64,000 bases of DNA from Rhodohalobacter sp. SW132 (GCF_003390325.1 NZ_QUOK01000007.1:124001-188000); one strand, 5' to 3'; positions 36,433 to 46,162 are shown, counted from the first letter of the stretch. The notes: generated by a model not told the origin, from the sequence alone. Translations and numbers: made by a program.

Positions 36433-36801
36433 CTATATATAACATTTTAAAAGCGTATCTGATAGTATTTCTTTATTAATTGGCTTCTGTAAGATACCCC
36501 TGTTATGGGTTTGTTTGATGCGATCCTGGTATTTTGAAACATCCAGTCCGGAAATATAAATTACTGGTTTATACCATAACTTTAACATCTCTTTTGCCGC
36601 TTCAACACCATCCTTTTCCCCGTTTAGTTGGATGTCCATTAGAATCAGATCAGGGTGTCGGGAGGTATACATTCTGATAGCTTTTTCGGCAGTATCAGCA
36701 ATGCCGATAGGTGAATGACCTAAATTTTGCAGCATATTTTGAATACTAAATGCTTGCACTTTATCATCCTCCACTATTAAAACTCTCAATTGAATAAACA
36801 T
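36433..36801 (-). CDS. Single-domain response regulator (CheY-like)
   Basis: A 122-residue receiver domain and nothing else. LRVLIVEDDKVQ gives the acidic pocket, PDLILMDIQLNG the phospho-acceptor Asp56, VIYISGLD the Ser/Thr switch and GILQKPIN the conserved lysine. No output domain. It could take phosphate from an orphan kinase such as the GAF kinase at 1446 or the large kinase at 38679; nothing in the sequence decides this. Confidence 0.9.
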   Translation of the reverse strand: MFIQLRVLIVEDDKVQAFSIQNMLQNLGHSPIGIADTAEKAIRMYTSRHPDLILMDIQLNGEKDGVEAAKEMLKLWYKPVIYISGLDVSKYQDRIKQTHNRGILQKPINKEILSDTLLKCYI

Positions 36802-36920
36802 CGTTATTGAACTAAAGTGATTCGTGAATTGAAACTACATCAAAAAAATAATTTTAAGTATTTTATTTTATAATTGAAAAATGCTGAGCAGAATGCCCGG
36901 GTTAAGAACCAAATTAAGTT

Positions 36921-36954
36921 AAAAAAAGCGCAAACCTATTATTGGCCTGCGCTT
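36921..36954 (-). terminator. Rho-independent terminator of the coiled-coil lipoprotein gene
   Basis: AAGCGCA/TGCGCTT stem; on the minus strand it is followed by a run of seven T. Confidence 0.65.
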
Positions 36955-37056
36955 CTTTTTCCCCTTGATATCTTGCCTGAATACGAATGCTATTCAGGAA
37001 TGTGTGGCCTTCTTCCGAACAAATTAAACTCTATTTTTCAATTTTAAACGGTTAAC

Positions 37057-37521
37057 TCAATTACCATTACCGTCGATCTCCCGAATTCTGTTATCCCAAT
37101 CGTTCAAATTTGTGGTTACTCTTTCTTTCAGTCTTTCAATATTAACTTTAACCCCACTCCAGGTACTTGAAGAAGAATCCTCAAGATCCTCAATCGCATT
37201 ATCTATTTCGGAACGATGTTGTCTCATATTTTCTCGTATTGACTCAAGTTCTTCAACTGACTCTTCATCAGCTTCTTCAATTTTAGAATCCACCTCTTCA
37301 CTTTTTCTGTCAAGTTCTTCTCTCAATTTTTCCAGATCTGATACTAATTCCTGCCGTTCATTTTCAAAGGCCTCACTCCGATCATCCTCATACATGGGTG
37401 AGTCTTCATTTTCAACTAAAGTACCCTGATTATCTCTGGTATCGCCACACTGTATAAAGACAAATAATGCTGCTATTAAAAAAAGGATAATACTACTTGT
37501 TTTTTTAATTATGTGGTTCAT
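37057..37521 (-). CDS. Predicted coiled-coil lipoprotein
   Basis: A 154-residue protein with an N-terminal signal ending LFVFIQC, a probable lipobox with unusual Gln at -1 (Cys25). The rest is acidic and strongly helical: ELVSDLEKLREELDRKSEEV and EELESIRENMRQHRSEIDNA make a long coiled coil, followed by WSGVKVNIERLKERVTTNLN. Small envelope lipoproteins of this shape are common in Bacteroidota; no named family. A terminator follows. Confidence 0.65.
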   Translation of the reverse strand: MNHIIKKTSSIILFLIAALFVFIQCGDTRDNQGTLVENEDSPMYEDDRSEAFENERQELVSDLEKLREELDRKSEEVDSKIEEADEESVEELESIRENMRQHRSEIDNAIEDLEDSSSSTWSGVKVNIERLKERVTTNLNDWDNRIREIDGNGN

Positions 37522-38678
37522 GATTAGTTCTTGTTTAATATTTTTGTTGAATAAAGTTTCCGGACGTGCTCATATATTTGATTTCGGCAGGCCGTTCATT
37601 TTTACTTAACCACTCCTATCCTGAATGAAATATATTAGTAAATCTTACTTGTATGATAGAAAATTTGTCCCATCTAATGTGTAGCGGAAATATATTTTTT
37701 GATGTAACAATTTTTACCATACGGATGTCGAAAGAATGAAATGTTAGCTTCTATTTGAGTACGACGGGGCAGGAGGAGGGACGATCATTTTTTGAGCAAA
37801 GGGTGGTAAAACGGATCTTCCACTTCGATCGTGTAGCATAGTTTCACGGTAATTCTGCGAAGAAACAGGATGCATACTGCAATTGCCAAAACATCAACAG
37901 AAATATGAATCTTTTTACGAATAAAATCATCATTCGTGGAATATTAGTTTTTGATTTATTTGTAGAAAGGATAAGGTTGTCTACGGCAAAAACTGTCTGC
38001 ATGAAGGGGGGTGGAATTTTTGTTTAATAACCCGGCAGATTATTTAAATCTGCCGGGTATATCAGCGCTCTCTTTACTCATAAGCGTCCTCAAATTATCA
38101 TCTCTAAGACAACCAAAATGAGGAAACTATATATCGTTATGAGTGTACTTTACTACATCACCGGCAATAAAATACAGATTGATTATATAAATCTATGTGG
38201 CAGAATATATTACATTTATGTAATAGAAATTACGTCCTTAAACTGTGGATTGTTCACTATAGCGCAACTTCCACAAAATGGGGATGTAGGGCTACAAAGT
38301 ACGTTTCAATTAAAACAGTAGATCGTATATAAAATGAATGGCATTCACCTTTTCAGGAATGTAACCAGCCCCGTTTCGGGGCGGCATATCCGTAGCCCCA
38401 GCCCCAGAGGTTCACAAGGTGAATCTCTGGGGTACAAGGAGGCCGATTTTTATAGAAGCACCGTAGTTAGCGGCATCATTAGAACTCTGAATTCAATCTC
38501 AGTCATAAAATCCAAAGGGACCGAAAATGACATCCGAAGGCGGGTTGGGTTGGAGGGCAGAACAAGAAGCGTTTCTGGTAACTAAAATAATGGATGTGGC
38601 ACTACAGAGCGTTGTTTAAAGAGTTTTGAGATAGTGGATATACAGCAGCAGATTAACCGAAATCATTTTAAACAGGTA
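37522..38678. other. Gene-poor spacer with two hairpin elements
   Basis: Over 1.1 kb without a convincing gene. Contains a terminator-like palindrome (CCCGGCAGATT/AATCTGCCGGG, 38031-38056) and a GC-rich element at 38366-38433. The frames 38118-38321 and 38334-38585 have no family resemblance and the second overlaps the element. Confidence 0.5.
38366..38433. repeat. GC-rich double hairpin
   Basis: GCCCCGTTTCGGGGC followed by CCCCAGAGGTTCAC/GTGAATCTCTGGGG (one mismatch). Stands out against the AT-rich surroundings; only one copy in this window. Confidence 0.5.
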
Positions 38679-41600
38679 CTATTCTTTTGCTTCAACCCGT
38701 CTCAAATTTTTCATCGGCATCTTACATGTAACCACAGTTCCAGATGCACCTTCATCAGAGTAATTGGAAATATTAAATGTACCTCCTAATAAATCCATTC
38801 GATGTTTCATGATTCGAAGACCTTTTCCCTTGTTGTTGTTTTTGTCTTTCAGGCTAATACCATCATCTTTAATCTGAAGAATAAAATGGTCGTCTTCTCT
38901 GTAGACGGATACAACAATCGTCTCTGCTTTCCCATGGATCGCGGCATTCTTACATGCTTCCTGTACAATGTGATAGAGATGGGTTGCCGCTTCTCGATTT
39001 TTTATTCTATCAAGAATCTGATTGTTTGCCTTTAGTTTGCAATTGGCACTATACAGCTTACTTGTCTGGGTCATTAGAAATCTGAAAGTACGTTCCACTC
39101 CTTCATTTTCAATGTCCACCGGAATAATCCAATGGGTCATGTCCCGAATACTATTTATACACATATCCAGCATTTTATTAAACTGCTTCACCTCTTCTGA
39201 AAGATCAATTTTGTGATCGGCAGTTTTTAGCCGGATATCATCAACCAGAATTTTAATGGTTGCAAGTAATTGCCCTAAATTATCATGCAAATACCCGCCT
39301 AACTCCCATCGATCATGAACGCTGTTGGTAATTATTTCCCTTTGAAGCTGCTCGCTTCGCTCTATCTCGTTTTGTAATCGGGTATTTGACTCTTCCAGCT
39401 TTTCACGATTTTTATGCTGTTCAATTGTTCGGCCAAGTATATTCGCAACCACCTGTATATAGTGAAGCTCTTGTTTGGTGAATTCTCGTTTTTCTTCGGT
39501 ATAGGCAGCAAAAACCCCATACACACTATTCGACCCTCTAATGGAAATGTGGACACTGCTGCAGACTTCACTTTCTGCTAAAAAAGGAGAGACCCTGAAC
39601 CTATTTTCTTTCTGATAATCCAGGACTGTTACGGGTTCTTTAGCATTGAGGCTATAACCAAGATCCCATGTCTCATCATTTTCCAACTCTGTATCCTGGC
39701 AGCCGCACCCTAAATCATTTGCAACTTTAAACGAATCATTCTGCTCGTCATACTCCATGATAGCTGCACATTTTAAATTCAAAATGGCACAGCTTTGCTG
39801 AAGAGCCCGATGCATCACGTTATCCAGGTCATCATGTTCCAGCACGTAAACGCCAAGGGTTGCCAGTGATTCCTGTAAACTTTTATCTCTGACGATATCC
39901 CTGGCTTCTTTCAGCTCTGTAAATTCCTCAAACGAGAGAACAGCCCCTTCCATGTTATCTTTGAAAGAACAATACGGACGTATCTTCATCATGAACCACC
40001 GCCCGTCTTTTGTGGTTACGGTTTTTTTAATTTTATTACCATTATGCTGGACCTTTTCGATATCAGAAAGGAGTGTGTCATAATCCAGTGAATGGGTAAT
40101 ATGCTGTAATGGTCTCTTTTTATCAGTATCAATAAGATTGAAAATACCTGTTGCTGCAGGGGTAAAACGCTGAATGCATAAGTCACGGTCCACGAAAATA
40201 ATCCCTATTTCGGTGGCTTCTATAAGATTTTCCAGATCGCTGTGGGCATAGTGCAGCTCTTCAACCTTACTTTCAAGCTGGTCGTTTACGGTTTTTAATT
40301 CCTCGTTTACTGATTGCAGTTCTTCTTTACTGGTTTCCAGCTCTTCTGTAGTAGACTGTAATTCCTCATTCATCGACTGAAGCTCTTCGTTCGAAGCCTT
40401 TAGTTCCTCGATGGATGCCTCATACTCCTCCACCGATAACCGAAGTTGCTGCCGTGTATATTCCAGTTCGTTCTCGAGGGATAAAATAATTTCCGGAGCC
40501 TCATCAGTAGCTTCCGGTTTAGATATTTTTCCTTTTTTCCTATCGGTTTCAGGATCTTCAGCAATTTCTTTGAATACCACATGAATAAGGCCTGTGGGAA
40601 AATTCTTTTCAGTAAAAATCCGGGCAATCAATACCAGTTTATCGGTGCCCTCTTTAGTACTGATTCTTCTTTCAACAGATTTTGAATCACTGTTTTTTAA
40701 TTGGTGTAAAATATTCCGCAGATCCTGCCGGATACCAGGTTTCACCATATCCAGGATATTTCGGCTCGGTTCACCGCCCGAATATTCAAGGAATTTTTTG
40801 ATGCCATCCGTGGAGTGAATTACATCAAAATCTTTAGTAATGAGCACGCTTTCCGGTGCATAAAGCCCGGCCAGCAGGCTCCAGTGCACTTTTTCGATGT
40901 TATCTTTCTTTTTTGCAGTGGCTCTTTTATAGTTGGTGCCTACTTCCGTTTTATATAGCAGGGGCATTACGGGAAGAGAATTCCGGGATTGGATTTGGGC
41001 TTTCTTTTGATAGATTCGATAGTTTTTAGTGACAGGGTTGAATAATGCGTCCCCACTGATTCCGGTATCGGAAGTTCCCAAAAAAAGCCAGCCGTTCTCT
41101 CGCAGTGCGTAATGAAACAGATTAAATACTTCCGACTGCAGGTCCTGGTTCAGGTAAATCAAAAGATTCCGGCAGCTAATCAAATCCAGTTTCGAAAACG
41201 GTGGATTTCGAAGAACGTCATGAGTGGCAAAGAGTACCATTTGCCTTATCTCATCATTTATGATATACCCATCCTGGTTCTTTTTAAAAAAGCGGCGCAG
41301 CCTTTCAGGACTGATGTCATTTACAATGGATTTGGGATATCGGCCTGCCCGCCCTTCATAAAGTGCTTCCCTGTCTACATCGGTGGCAAAAATTTCAATC
41401 GTTGAATGATAGTCAAGCTCTGATGCGTGCTCATACAGAAGAATCGCCAGGGAATAGGCTTCTTCGCCGGTGGCACACCCCGGCACCCAAACCCGTATGG
41501 GGGTATTTTCATCTTTTCCTTCAAATAACGCAGGGATGGTTTCATTCGCGAGCGCTTTAAATGCCTCGGAATCTCGAAAAAATTGGGTGACACTGATCAA

Positions 41601-42419
41601 CAGGTCTTTATATAGCTCGTCTATTTCATCGGGGTTTTTATCTATATAAGCCAGGTACTCTGCCAGATTTTTTGATCGGGTTACCCGTAAACGACGACCG
41701 ATTCTTCTTAAGACTGATGGGCGGCGATAGTTACTAAAATCATGGTCATTTCTGCTTTGAATACGATCCAGAATTTTAGCGAGTGCATTATCTTCATCTT
41801 CAATTTCTGATAATATCGATTCCGTGAGACCCTGAAAGTATTGTTTCAGCTCATCTGCCATATCTTTAACAGGCAAAACTTTATCGACTGCGCCTGTTTT
41901 AATGGCGTTTAATGGCATGGAGGAATGCTGAGCTTCTTTGGGATCCTGAGCAATCGTAATACCACCATGTTCTTTTATGATTTTCATGCCGGTAATACCA
42001 TCACTTCCTGAACCGGAAAAAAGTATACCTGCCGCATACATGTGTTTCATTTTTGCGAGGGTGCGAAACAGATGATCAATACTGGCTATACCATGCTCTT
42101 TCTTTGGATCAGACAATTCAAGCTGATTATCTTCTACCGATAACAACTTGCTGGGGGGAATCACATAGATTTGATTTCTCCGGAGGTTCGTCTTTTCATA
42201 AACCTGAGTGACCTTCAATTCTGTTTCTCTCTGAAGTATTTCACTAAGGTTGCTCTCTTTGTCAGGAGTGAGGTGCTGTACCACGATAAATGCCATGTCG
42301 GTTTCTGCAGGTAAAGATCTGAAAAATTCCTGAAGCGGTTTCAGTCCTCCTGCTGAAGCTCCAAGTCCTACGACAAGAAAATGTTCATCATTGTGATATT
42401 TATTCGTATTTGTTGACAT
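38679..42419 (-). CDS. CheB-CheR-PAS-GAF-histidine kinase fusion
   Basis: A 1246-residue cytoplasmic fusion (ATG 42419; TTG 42437 is possible). Domains in order: CheB methylesterase (GLGASAGG with Ser22, VVQHLTPD, SGSGSDG) without a receiver; CheR methyltransferase (RRRLRVTRSKNL, VTQFFRD, VPGCATGEEAYSLA, FATDVD, LISCRNLLIY); a ~70-residue coiled coil of repeated ELQS/EELE units; PAS (IIFVDRDLCIQRFTPAA); GAF (LGVYVLEHDD to IEQHKN); HisKA_3 (GGYLHDNLGQLLATIK) and HATPase (HIVQEACKNAAIHG, KGLRIMKHRM). The NarX-type kinase end matches the divergent NarL-type regulator at 42912, probably its partner. No chemotaxis receptor is near, so the methylation domains probably regulate kinase output. Confidence 0.92.
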   Translation of the reverse strand: MSTNTNKYHNDEHFLVVGLGASAGGLKPLQEFFRSLPAETDMAFIVVQHLTPDKESNLSEILQRETELKVTQVYEKTNLRRNQIYVIPPSKLLSVEDNQLELSDPKKEHGIASIDHLFRTLAKMKHMYAAGILFSGSGSDGITGMKIIKEHGGITIAQDPKEAQHSSMPLNAIKTGAVDKVLPVKDMADELKQYFQGLTESILSEIEDEDNALAKILDRIQSRNDHDFSNYRRPSVLRRIGRRLRVTRSKNLAEYLAYIDKNPDEIDELYKDLLISVTQFFRDSEAFKALANETIPALFEGKDENTPIRVWVPGCATGEEAYSLAILLYEHASELDYHSTIEIFATDVDREALYEGRAGRYPKSIVNDISPERLRRFFKKNQDGYIINDEIRQMVLFATHDVLRNPPFSKLDLISCRNLLIYLNQDLQSEVFNLFHYALRENGWLFLGTSDTGISGDALFNPVTKNYRIYQKKAQIQSRNSLPVMPLLYKTEVGTNYKRATAKKKDNIEKVHWSLLAGLYAPESVLITKDFDVIHSTDGIKKFLEYSGGEPSRNILDMVKPGIRQDLRNILHQLKNSDSKSVERRISTKEGTDKLVLIARIFTEKNFPTGLIHVVFKEIAEDPETDRKKGKISKPEATDEAPEIILSLENELEYTRQQLRLSVEEYEASIEELKASNEELQSMNEELQSTTEELETSKEELQSVNEELKTVNDQLESKVEELHYAHSDLENLIEATEIGIIFVDRDLCIQRFTPAATGIFNLIDTDKKRPLQHITHSLDYDTLLSDIEKVQHNGNKIKKTVTTKDGRWFMMKIRPYCSFKDNMEGAVLSFEEFTELKEARDIVRDKSLQESLATLGVYVLEHDDLDNVMHRALQQSCAILNLKCAAIMEYDEQNDSFKVANDLGCGCQDTELENDETWDLGYSLNAKEPVTVLDYQKENRFRVSPFLAESEVCSSVHISIRGSNSVYGVFAAYTEEKREFTKQELHYIQVVANILGRTIEQHKNREKLEESNTRLQNEIERSEQLQREIITNSVHDRWELGGYLHDNLGQLLATIKILVDDIRLKTADHKIDLSEEVKQFNKMLDMCINSIRDMTHWIIPVDIENEGVERTFRFLMTQTSKLYSANCKLKANNQILDRIKNREAATHLYHIVQEACKNAAIHGKAETIVVSVYREDDHFILQIKDDGISLKDKNNNKGKGLRIMKHRMDLLGGTFNISNYSDEGASGTVVTCKMPMKNLRRVEAKE

Positions 42420-42911
42420 ATAAAATTGAAGAAACAATTTTAATTAGTTAATGTACAAGAAGTTACCAAATAAAGTGGGTGAAACAATAGTTATATCATA
42501 TTTCATAATGTTATATGATGGCTATTTAAAATCTGGGATTTTGTCATAGTTCAAGACCATAGTGAAATCGAAACCGGGGCGTATGTAAGATAGATGAAGA
42601 TTTTGATTTCAGGCGCCGGGCAAGGAGGTACCATGCAGTGATAGTCCCAGAATGTGACAAAGGCACGGTTTTGAAAAGTCTTCTATTATATATCTTTTCT
42701 TGAAATCATATGTATTATATAGGATATTAAACTATGTATATTAGGGTATATTTTCAGGTATAAAGATATTATTTGTGATATTTTTAGTCGAACCCAAACT
42801 GAATAAATTATAACTGACTTCTGACTAAAAAGGATGTCAGGAATAAAAGTAATAATAAATACAAATTGGATATCAATGCTATAAATAAAATATTAAAAAT
42901 GAGAGTGAATA
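42420..42911. promoter_or_regulatory. Divergent promoter region between kinase and regulator
   Basis: About 490 very AT-rich bases between the two divergent two-component genes; both promoters must lie here. No operator-like palindrome stands out. Confidence 0.4.
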
Positions 42912-43544
42912 ATGATCAAAATAGCTATAGCCGATGATCATCCCCTGATGCTGGAAGGGGTGAAAAATGTTTTAAGCAGGGAAATGGAGGCCCATGTCAC
43001 TGGAGAAGCCAACAACTGTAATCAAGTTTTTGAAATGCTAAATGCGGAGCTTCCGGATATTCTCATTCTCGATTTTACAATGCCGGGTAAAAGCGGTCTT
43101 GACATGTTGAAGGACATTAAAAATTTATATCCAGAACTTCCAATTCTTATTCTGAGTATTCATCCGCCTGAACGTTTTGCCGTTCGCTGCATTAAATCCG
43201 GTGCGGATGGATATTTGTGTAAGTCTGTTATTTCTGATGAATTAAATAAGGCCGTTAGACAAATCATCAAAGAAAATCGAAAATATATAAGTCCGGAAGT
43301 AGGAGAGCTTCTTGCCTTAAAAGCTTGTAGCAAAGATGATTGTTTGCATGAATTACTTTCCGATCGCGAATTTGAAATACTCTGCATGATAGCAGGAGGT
43401 ATGAGTGTACAGAAAATTGCTAAAAAACTTTCATTAAGTACGAATACAATTCATACGTATCGTTACCGGATCAAGGATAAACTTGAAGTATCTTCAAATG
43501 TGGATATGGCAAAATATGCGTTTCAGCATGGTTTAATAAACTAA
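42912..43544 (+). CDS. NarL/FixJ-type response regulator
   Basis: A 210-residue regulator. The receiver domain has IAIADDHPLMLEGV, Asp54 in PDILILDFTMPG, ILSIHPP and YLCKSV. A linker leads to a LuxR-type helix-turn-helix: LLSDREFEILCMIAGGMSVQ, KIAKKLSLSTNTIHTYRYRI. It is divergent from a kinase with a HisKA_3 domain, the usual partner type for NarL regulators, so the two are taken as a pair. Targets unknown. Confidence 0.93.
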   Translation: MIKIAIADDHPLMLEGVKNVLSREMEAHVTGEANNCNQVFEMLNAELPDILILDFTMPGKSGLDMLKDIKNLYPELPILILSIHPPERFAVRCIKSGADGYLCKSVISDELNKAVRQIIKENRKYISPEVGELLALKACSKDDCLHELLSDREFEILCMIAGGMSVQKIAKKLSLSTNTIHTYRYRIKDKLEVSSNVDMAKYAFQHGLIN

Positions 43545-43621
43545 ATGGAGTGGGCTTTGTATTGCAGTCCGTCTGCACGATGTTTTTGCGGGCTGACGGA
43601 TTGAGGGCTCCTTTTAATCGT

Positions 43622-43983
43622 AAGTGGTTTAATTCCCCGACCCTCTCTGGGTCGGAAAGGATGAAATTTCCCTTTGAGAGGCTGTGAGGAAATTGTTTTC
43701 CAAAGAAAATGCACTTAAATAAAGTAAGATTTCTGCCATTTTCTCAACTCCCAGACTTTCTGACCCACCCCCGTCCCCTCCCTATCGCGCCCTAACGGGA
43801 CGTGATAGGGAGGGGAGCTTCAATACAAGCTTTCATACCTTAAAAAATAATGAATGCCTACAATTGAGAGGGTAAATTCTCACAGCCTCTCGAAGGGGGA
43901 CACTTCAGAATAAACCCCATATTGACCAAAAAATTATGGATTCTAAGTTGATATCTCGTGGGCTCTGCCCCGAGGTTGTTCAT
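43622..43983 (+). repeat. Dispersed repeat family A, copy 3, interrupted by family B sequence
   Basis: The family A start (GTGGTTTAATTCCCCGACCC) and end (CTCGTGGGCTCTGCCCCGAG, GTTCATTA) are present, but the middle is replaced by ~210 bases bounded by GAGAGGCTGTGAG (43676-43688) and its exact reverse complement CTCACAGCCTCTC (~43879-43891). Inside lies family B copy 4 (GACCCACCCCCGTCCCCTCC, ~43750-43850), with the Family B middle changed to CGCGCCCTAACGGGACGTGA. The rest of the spacer to 44215 has no gene. Confidence 0.8.
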
Positions 43984-44215
43984 TATGGGTGTTTCAGAGC
44001 CTTCTATTGAAATTATTGCAATAAATGATCTGTTAACAATTTACAGGAGTTACCAATAGAGGATTCTGGAATGTTCTCTCAGCTATACTTTTTGTAGCAA
44101 TTATCTTACATGTTAATCATACATCACGCTATATAAATTGAATCATATCATAAATAAATTGCGAGTGGAAAGAAGAGATGAGTAAATATCAAAAAAATCA
44201 AATCGATAGTTAATC

Positions 44216-44563
44216 ATGGACATTCACAATGAACTTTTAGAATCATTAGAGAACTGTGTTAAAGCGTGTAATTATTGTGCAGCATCCTGTCTTGATGAAG
44301 AAAATGTTCAGCCAATGACCGATTGCATAAAATTGGATCTTGATTGTGCAGATTCGTGCCATTTGGCTTTAAAGTTATTGGTGAGAAACATCACCCCTGC
44401 TGTTTCGATAATAGAATTTTGTAAAGAAATCTGTGCAGAATGCGCCGCAGAGTGTGAAAAACATGATCATGATCATTGTCAGCAGTGTGCCAAAGCATGC
44501 AGACGTTGTGAAGATCAATGTAACAAATACCTGGATCGTATAGCGAATGCTGACACAGTTTAA
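44216..44563 (+). CDS. Cys-rich four-helix copper-binding protein (DUF326/Csp-like)
   Basis: A 115-residue protein with about 18 cysteines set in helical repeats: CVKACNYCAASCLDEENVQP, CIKLDLDCADSCHLA, CKEICAECAAECEKHDHDHC, CQQCAKACRRCEDQCNKYL. This is the pattern of the DUF326/Csp four-helix bundle family; characterised copper storage proteins hold many Cu(I) ions on such cysteines. No Tat signal, so a cytoplasmic type. The HDHDH stretch adds possible ligands. It heads a run of stress genes (DUF892, PRC). Copper binding is from family knowledge. Confidence 0.9.
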   Translation: MDIHNELLESLENCVKACNYCAASCLDEENVQPMTDCIKLDLDCADSCHLALKLLVRNITPAVSIIEFCKEICAECAAECEKHDHDHCQQCAKACRRCEDQCNKYLDRIANADTV

Positions 44564-44620
44564 TTGTATCTACACTACTTCAGAAATAAAAACTCAAATC
44601 AAGTAAAATCAGATAATATC

Positions 44621-45118
44621 ATGGGAAAATTAAAAAACTTAGAAGATCTGTTTCATCATCATTTGAAAGATGTATACAGTGCAGAGAAACAGCTGATAAA
44701 GGCATTGCCTAAAATGATCAAAAATTCATCCAACAAGGACCTTAAAAAAGCATTTGAAGAGCACCTTGAGGAGACAAAAGAGCATAAAAAGCGTTTGGAT
44801 GAAATTGGTAAAGAACTTGGGATAGAGATGACCGGTGAAACTTGTGAAGCAATGAAAGGGCTCATTAAAGAAGCTGAGGAATTCATCAAAGAAAATCCTG
44901 ACCTGGATGTTAAAGATGCCGGTATTATTGCTGACGCGCAGCGTGTTGAGCATTATGAAATATCTGCTTACGGAACGCTTGTAACCTATGCTAAAGGTGT
45001 AGGCAATAAGGATGCAGCCAAGAAACTGCAAAAAACTCTTGATGAAGAATCAGCGGCAGATAAAAAACTGACTAAACTTGCCAAAAAAAGTATCAATCCG
45101 ACTGCAAAAAGTGCCTGA
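44621..45118 (+). CDS. DUF892 (YciE/YciF-like) ferritin-fold protein
   Basis: A 165-residue four-helix protein from ATG 44621. LEDLFHHHLKDVYSAEKQLI, FEEHLEETKEHKKRLDEIGK, CEAMKGLIKEAEEFI, and IADAQRVEHYEISAYGTLVTYAKGVG-like segments are the DUF892 signature, with the conserved Glu/His positions of a di-metal site (E-x6-E, H-x2-E). Such proteins are induced by osmotic and general stress. It sits between the Csp-like gene and a PRC gene that starts 2 bases after its stop, so the three likely share a transcript. Confidence 0.92.
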   Translation: MGKLKNLEDLFHHHLKDVYSAEKQLIKALPKMIKNSSNKDLKKAFEEHLEETKEHKKRLDEIGKELGIEMTGETCEAMKGLIKEAEEFIKENPDLDVKDAGIIADAQRVEHYEISAYGTLVTYAKGVGNKDAAKKLQKTLDEESAADKKLTKLAKKSINPTAKSA

Positions 45119-45120
45119 TT

Positions 45121-45591
45121 ATGTCATTTGCATTAACCACAGATATAGTGCTTCAATCGATAGGGAAGCGGGTGAACGATTTCCGGCGAAAGACATTGGG
45201 CGAAGTTGTAGAAATTATCCGCAACCCTGAACATGATGCGATTGAATATATCGTCTTAAAAATCAATGATCTATTAGGGCAGGAAGTTCGATTTTTTGCT
45301 ATCCCGGTTTCGTTATCCATCATAAAAATTTCGAAAAGGGGGGAAATTACTTTATTAGCGAATAAAGAAGATCTGCATCTGGCGTGTGCGACCACTCCCG
45401 GAAGGGGCCAACAGCCCAATCATCATTTGAACCCGTTGATATTTGAGCTTATTAACTATAGCAAACCGGAACAAACGAGCAGAGAAAACACAAATAAGCC
45501 GGGCATATTGAACGGTGGTAAGCAGAGCATAAAAAATGCACAACACAAAAAGTTCGAGGAAGAATCGCCCGAAAATTCCGGTAAAAATTAA
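45121..45591 (+). CDS. PRC-barrel protein with disordered tail
   Basis: A 156-residue protein. RVNDFRRKTLGEVVEIIRNP, AIEYIVLKINDLLGQEVRFF and AIPVSLSIIKI form the barrel; the last ~50 residues (QTSRENTNKPGILNGGKQSI...) are polar and probably unstructured. It follows the DUF892 gene by 2 bases, suggesting coupling. It differs from the other PRC proteins in the window in its C-terminal half. Confidence 0.8.
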   Translation: MSFALTTDIVLQSIGKRVNDFRRKTLGEVVEIIRNPEHDAIEYIVLKINDLLGQEVRFFAIPVSLSIIKISKRGEITLLANKEDLHLACATTPGRGQQPNHHLNPLIFELINYSKPEQTSRENTNKPGILNGGKQSIKNAQHKKFEEESPENSGKN

Positions 45592-45706
45592 AACGTGTTT
45601 AAGAACTTCTTTATCACGCTGATAATGTGGGGTACGATATTTTTGTGTCGAAACATCAGGGGATGATTCCCGGAAATCCAATTCAATTCAGAAAAGAAAA
45701 AAATTC

Positions 45707-45898
45707 ATGTATCAATCAAATAATGATTCATATTGGGATCACAATAAGATCCAGACAAGTGAGAAGGAAACTGACAACGCTGAGAAAGAAATATTACGTC
45801 TTGGAGCTAACGATCAAAAGAAAATATTTTGGATTCAACAGAGACTAAACGTCTCAAGAGAGGAGGCGCTGAGAATTTATCATAATTCATTGCTCTGA
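45707..45898 (+). CDS. Small DUF3606-like protein
   Basis: Sixty-three residues starting MYQSNNDSYWDHNKIQTSEK. The second half, NDQKKIFWIQQRLNVSREEA, LRIYHNS, matches the short DUF3606-like motif (W-x3-LxVSxEEL). Small basic stress-related proteins of this kind are common near PRC and DUF892 genes. Function unknown. Confidence 0.6.
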   Translation: MYQSNNDSYWDHNKIQTSEKETDNAEKEILRLGANDQKKIFWIQQRLNVSREEALRIYHNSLL

Positions 45899-45988
45899 TT
45901 CGGTTCATTGACTTTCGCCATCAAACTTCCAACGCCGCGGCAGGGTAAGAGATATATAAAGCCATGGTCAAACCTATCTGGCCGGAGA

Positions 45989-46096
45989 TCAAAAAAACCG
46001 CATCCCAAATAGGATGCAAATCAATATAAACACGATAGTCACCACATCGGCTAAACGGCGTATAATCTTGTGCAGCAGCTTTCGTTGTTTTTCCAT
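45989..46096 (-). CDS. Possible small single-helix membrane protein
   Basis: A 35-codon minus-strand frame, MEKQRKLLHKIIRRLADVVT then a hydrophobic helix (IVFILICILFGMRFF). The basic amphipathic start and C-terminal helix look genuine, and the frame stays open upstream for ~20 polar codons up to the MITE-like element, which may have cut off its start or promoter. A plus frame over the same bases is not convincing. Confidence 0.33.
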   Translation of the reverse strand: MEKQRKLLHKIIRRLADVVTIVFILICILFGMRFF

Positions 46097-46162
46097 TTCA
46101 TTCGTTGCTTTGGTTAATAATTGTTCTTCAGCGTTTAAACCTGAGTTTGATTCTGAAATTGA

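Noticed and set aside
38118-38585. Two short plus frames (67 and 83 codons)
   Set aside because: No family, uneven composition, the second overlaps a GC-rich hairpin element.
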